Positions 63,552 to 64,000 of a DNA stretch of 64,000 nucleotides are shown piece after piece. Positions within the stretch are counted from its first letter, which is position 1. Every line of letters starts with the position of its first letter. The DNA comes from Coprinus comatus (Eukaryota; Basidiomycota; Agaricomycetes; Agaricales; Agaricaceae). Location: assembly GCA_034638255.1 (NCBI GenBank), contig JAWPGT010000002.1:1364001-1428000 (forward strand), written 5' to 3'. The notes beneath the pieces are model-generated. The model saw nothing but the letters and a program-made list of their open reading frames with translations. It was not told the origin of the DNA and did not search any database. The translations under genes were made by a program, and so were the position numbers.

Positions 63552-64000
63552 CGAACGAGAAGAACGACTAGGCCGTCCTCGTAGAGCACTCATATTCCGT
63601 CCAGGACGATCCAAATCCCAAGTGGTGGTTGAATTTCTCTCAACAAGGGATGTTGACCGAAACAGATTAGTCAAGCTTACAACCAGGGTAGTCAAAGGCT
63701 GTTTGGGACTAGTATCTATAGATAACGGTTCGTAGTCGCATACTCAACCTCTTCGCTGAGATTCATCTACTTCAGACATTTTTCTCGCCGTCGTGACAAG
63801 CGCAACAGAAATAGGAAACACTCGTCCATCCGCTAATGACCCAGAATCAGTTGCAAGAATACATGATGTTGGCTTTTTCTGTTTGACCTCTTCAACATGG
63901 GATTCTAGCGAACTTGGAGTTGCGGCTGATGCCGGAGACTCCTCGTTTCGGAGCGACACATATACACAGAATGCCGTATATGAACACCCTTGTTTGCCAC
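63502..64000 (+). CDS. Sac-domain phosphoinositide phosphatase (synaptojanin/Inp5x-like), 3'-partial
   Basis: Exons 63502-63727 and 63776 to beyond 64000. The start is the ATG at 63502 (MHLYLAQSPRSLYLI); the window ends inside the gene. The opening resembles Inp51-53/synaptojanin proteins: a short beta-strand entry (ALIFRPGRSKSQVVVEF) and KGCLGLVSIDNDIFLAVVTSAT, which is the Sac-domain N-terminal block, then ARIHDVGFFCLTSS. Whether a 5-phosphatase domain follows cannot be seen. The start overlaps the predicted FHIT end by 50 bp. Confidence 0.8.

Overview
This is a gene-dense nuclear window from a filamentous basidiomycete, most likely an Agaricomycete (mushroom-forming fungus). The evidence is the architecture: 36 protein-coding genes in 64 kb, nearly all split by many 47-90 nt GT-AG introns, with short intergenic gaps and both strands used about equally. 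Protein families also fit: an F-box/LRR Grr1, a QDE-1-type RNA-dependent RNA polymerase, Gag1-clamp (DUF4050) and DUF3245 proteins, a Kre9/Knh1-type GPI protein and a fungal VTC1. I saw no prokaryotic gene, intact transposon, CRISPR array, rRNA or convincing tRNA. Exon models were built by hand from reading frame, splice consensus and family conservation. For most genes I summed the exon lengths and they are divisible by three; the exception is the DUF3245 gene at 22 kb.

Layout. 0-9.5 kb: 3' part of Mediator Med20, a mitochondrial PDK/BCKDK-type kinase, a 2OG-Fe(II) oxygenase, a Pro/Ser-rich protein and an NDR (Cbk1/Cot1) kinase. 9.8-20.4 kb: two unrecognised genes, an ACMSD-family amidohydrolase facing quinolinate phosphoribosyltransferase, a chromate-type transporter sharing a 74 bp promoter with the latter, a GPI-anchored wall protein and a GNAT acetyltransferase. 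20.4-31.6 kb: Gemin2, DUF3245, a small basic protein, a DUSP-like pseudophosphatase, ARF1, exocyst Sec15 and a HAD phosphatase. 31.8-46 kb: two alpha-tubulin genes on either side of CPSF2/Cft2, glutaminyl-tRNA synthetase and a BCS1-like AAA ATPase. 46-57.9 kb: Swc4/DMAP1, Vtc1, U1-C, LSm3, DUF4050, Grr1, PAF-acetylhydrolase, Naa10 and a DUF676-like hydrolase. 58-64 kb: RdRP, FHIT-like HIT hydrolase and the start of a Sac-domain phosphoinositide phosphatase.

Functionally these are mostly housekeeping genes, with a noticeable share in RNA biology (Med20, Gemin2, CPSF2, U1-C, LSm3, Swc4, GlnRS, RdRP) and membrane traffic or cytoskeleton (ARF1, Sec15, two tubulins, Sac phosphatase). I did not find a clear new multi-gene system. 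The best leads are a catalytic Cys-to-Ser DUSP, the linked inverted alpha-tubulin pair, a set of very small exons (6, 11, 15, 20 and 25 nt), a frame break in the DUF3245 gene, a GC-AG intron in Gemin2, and tightly paired divergent promoters, notably U1-C with LSm3.
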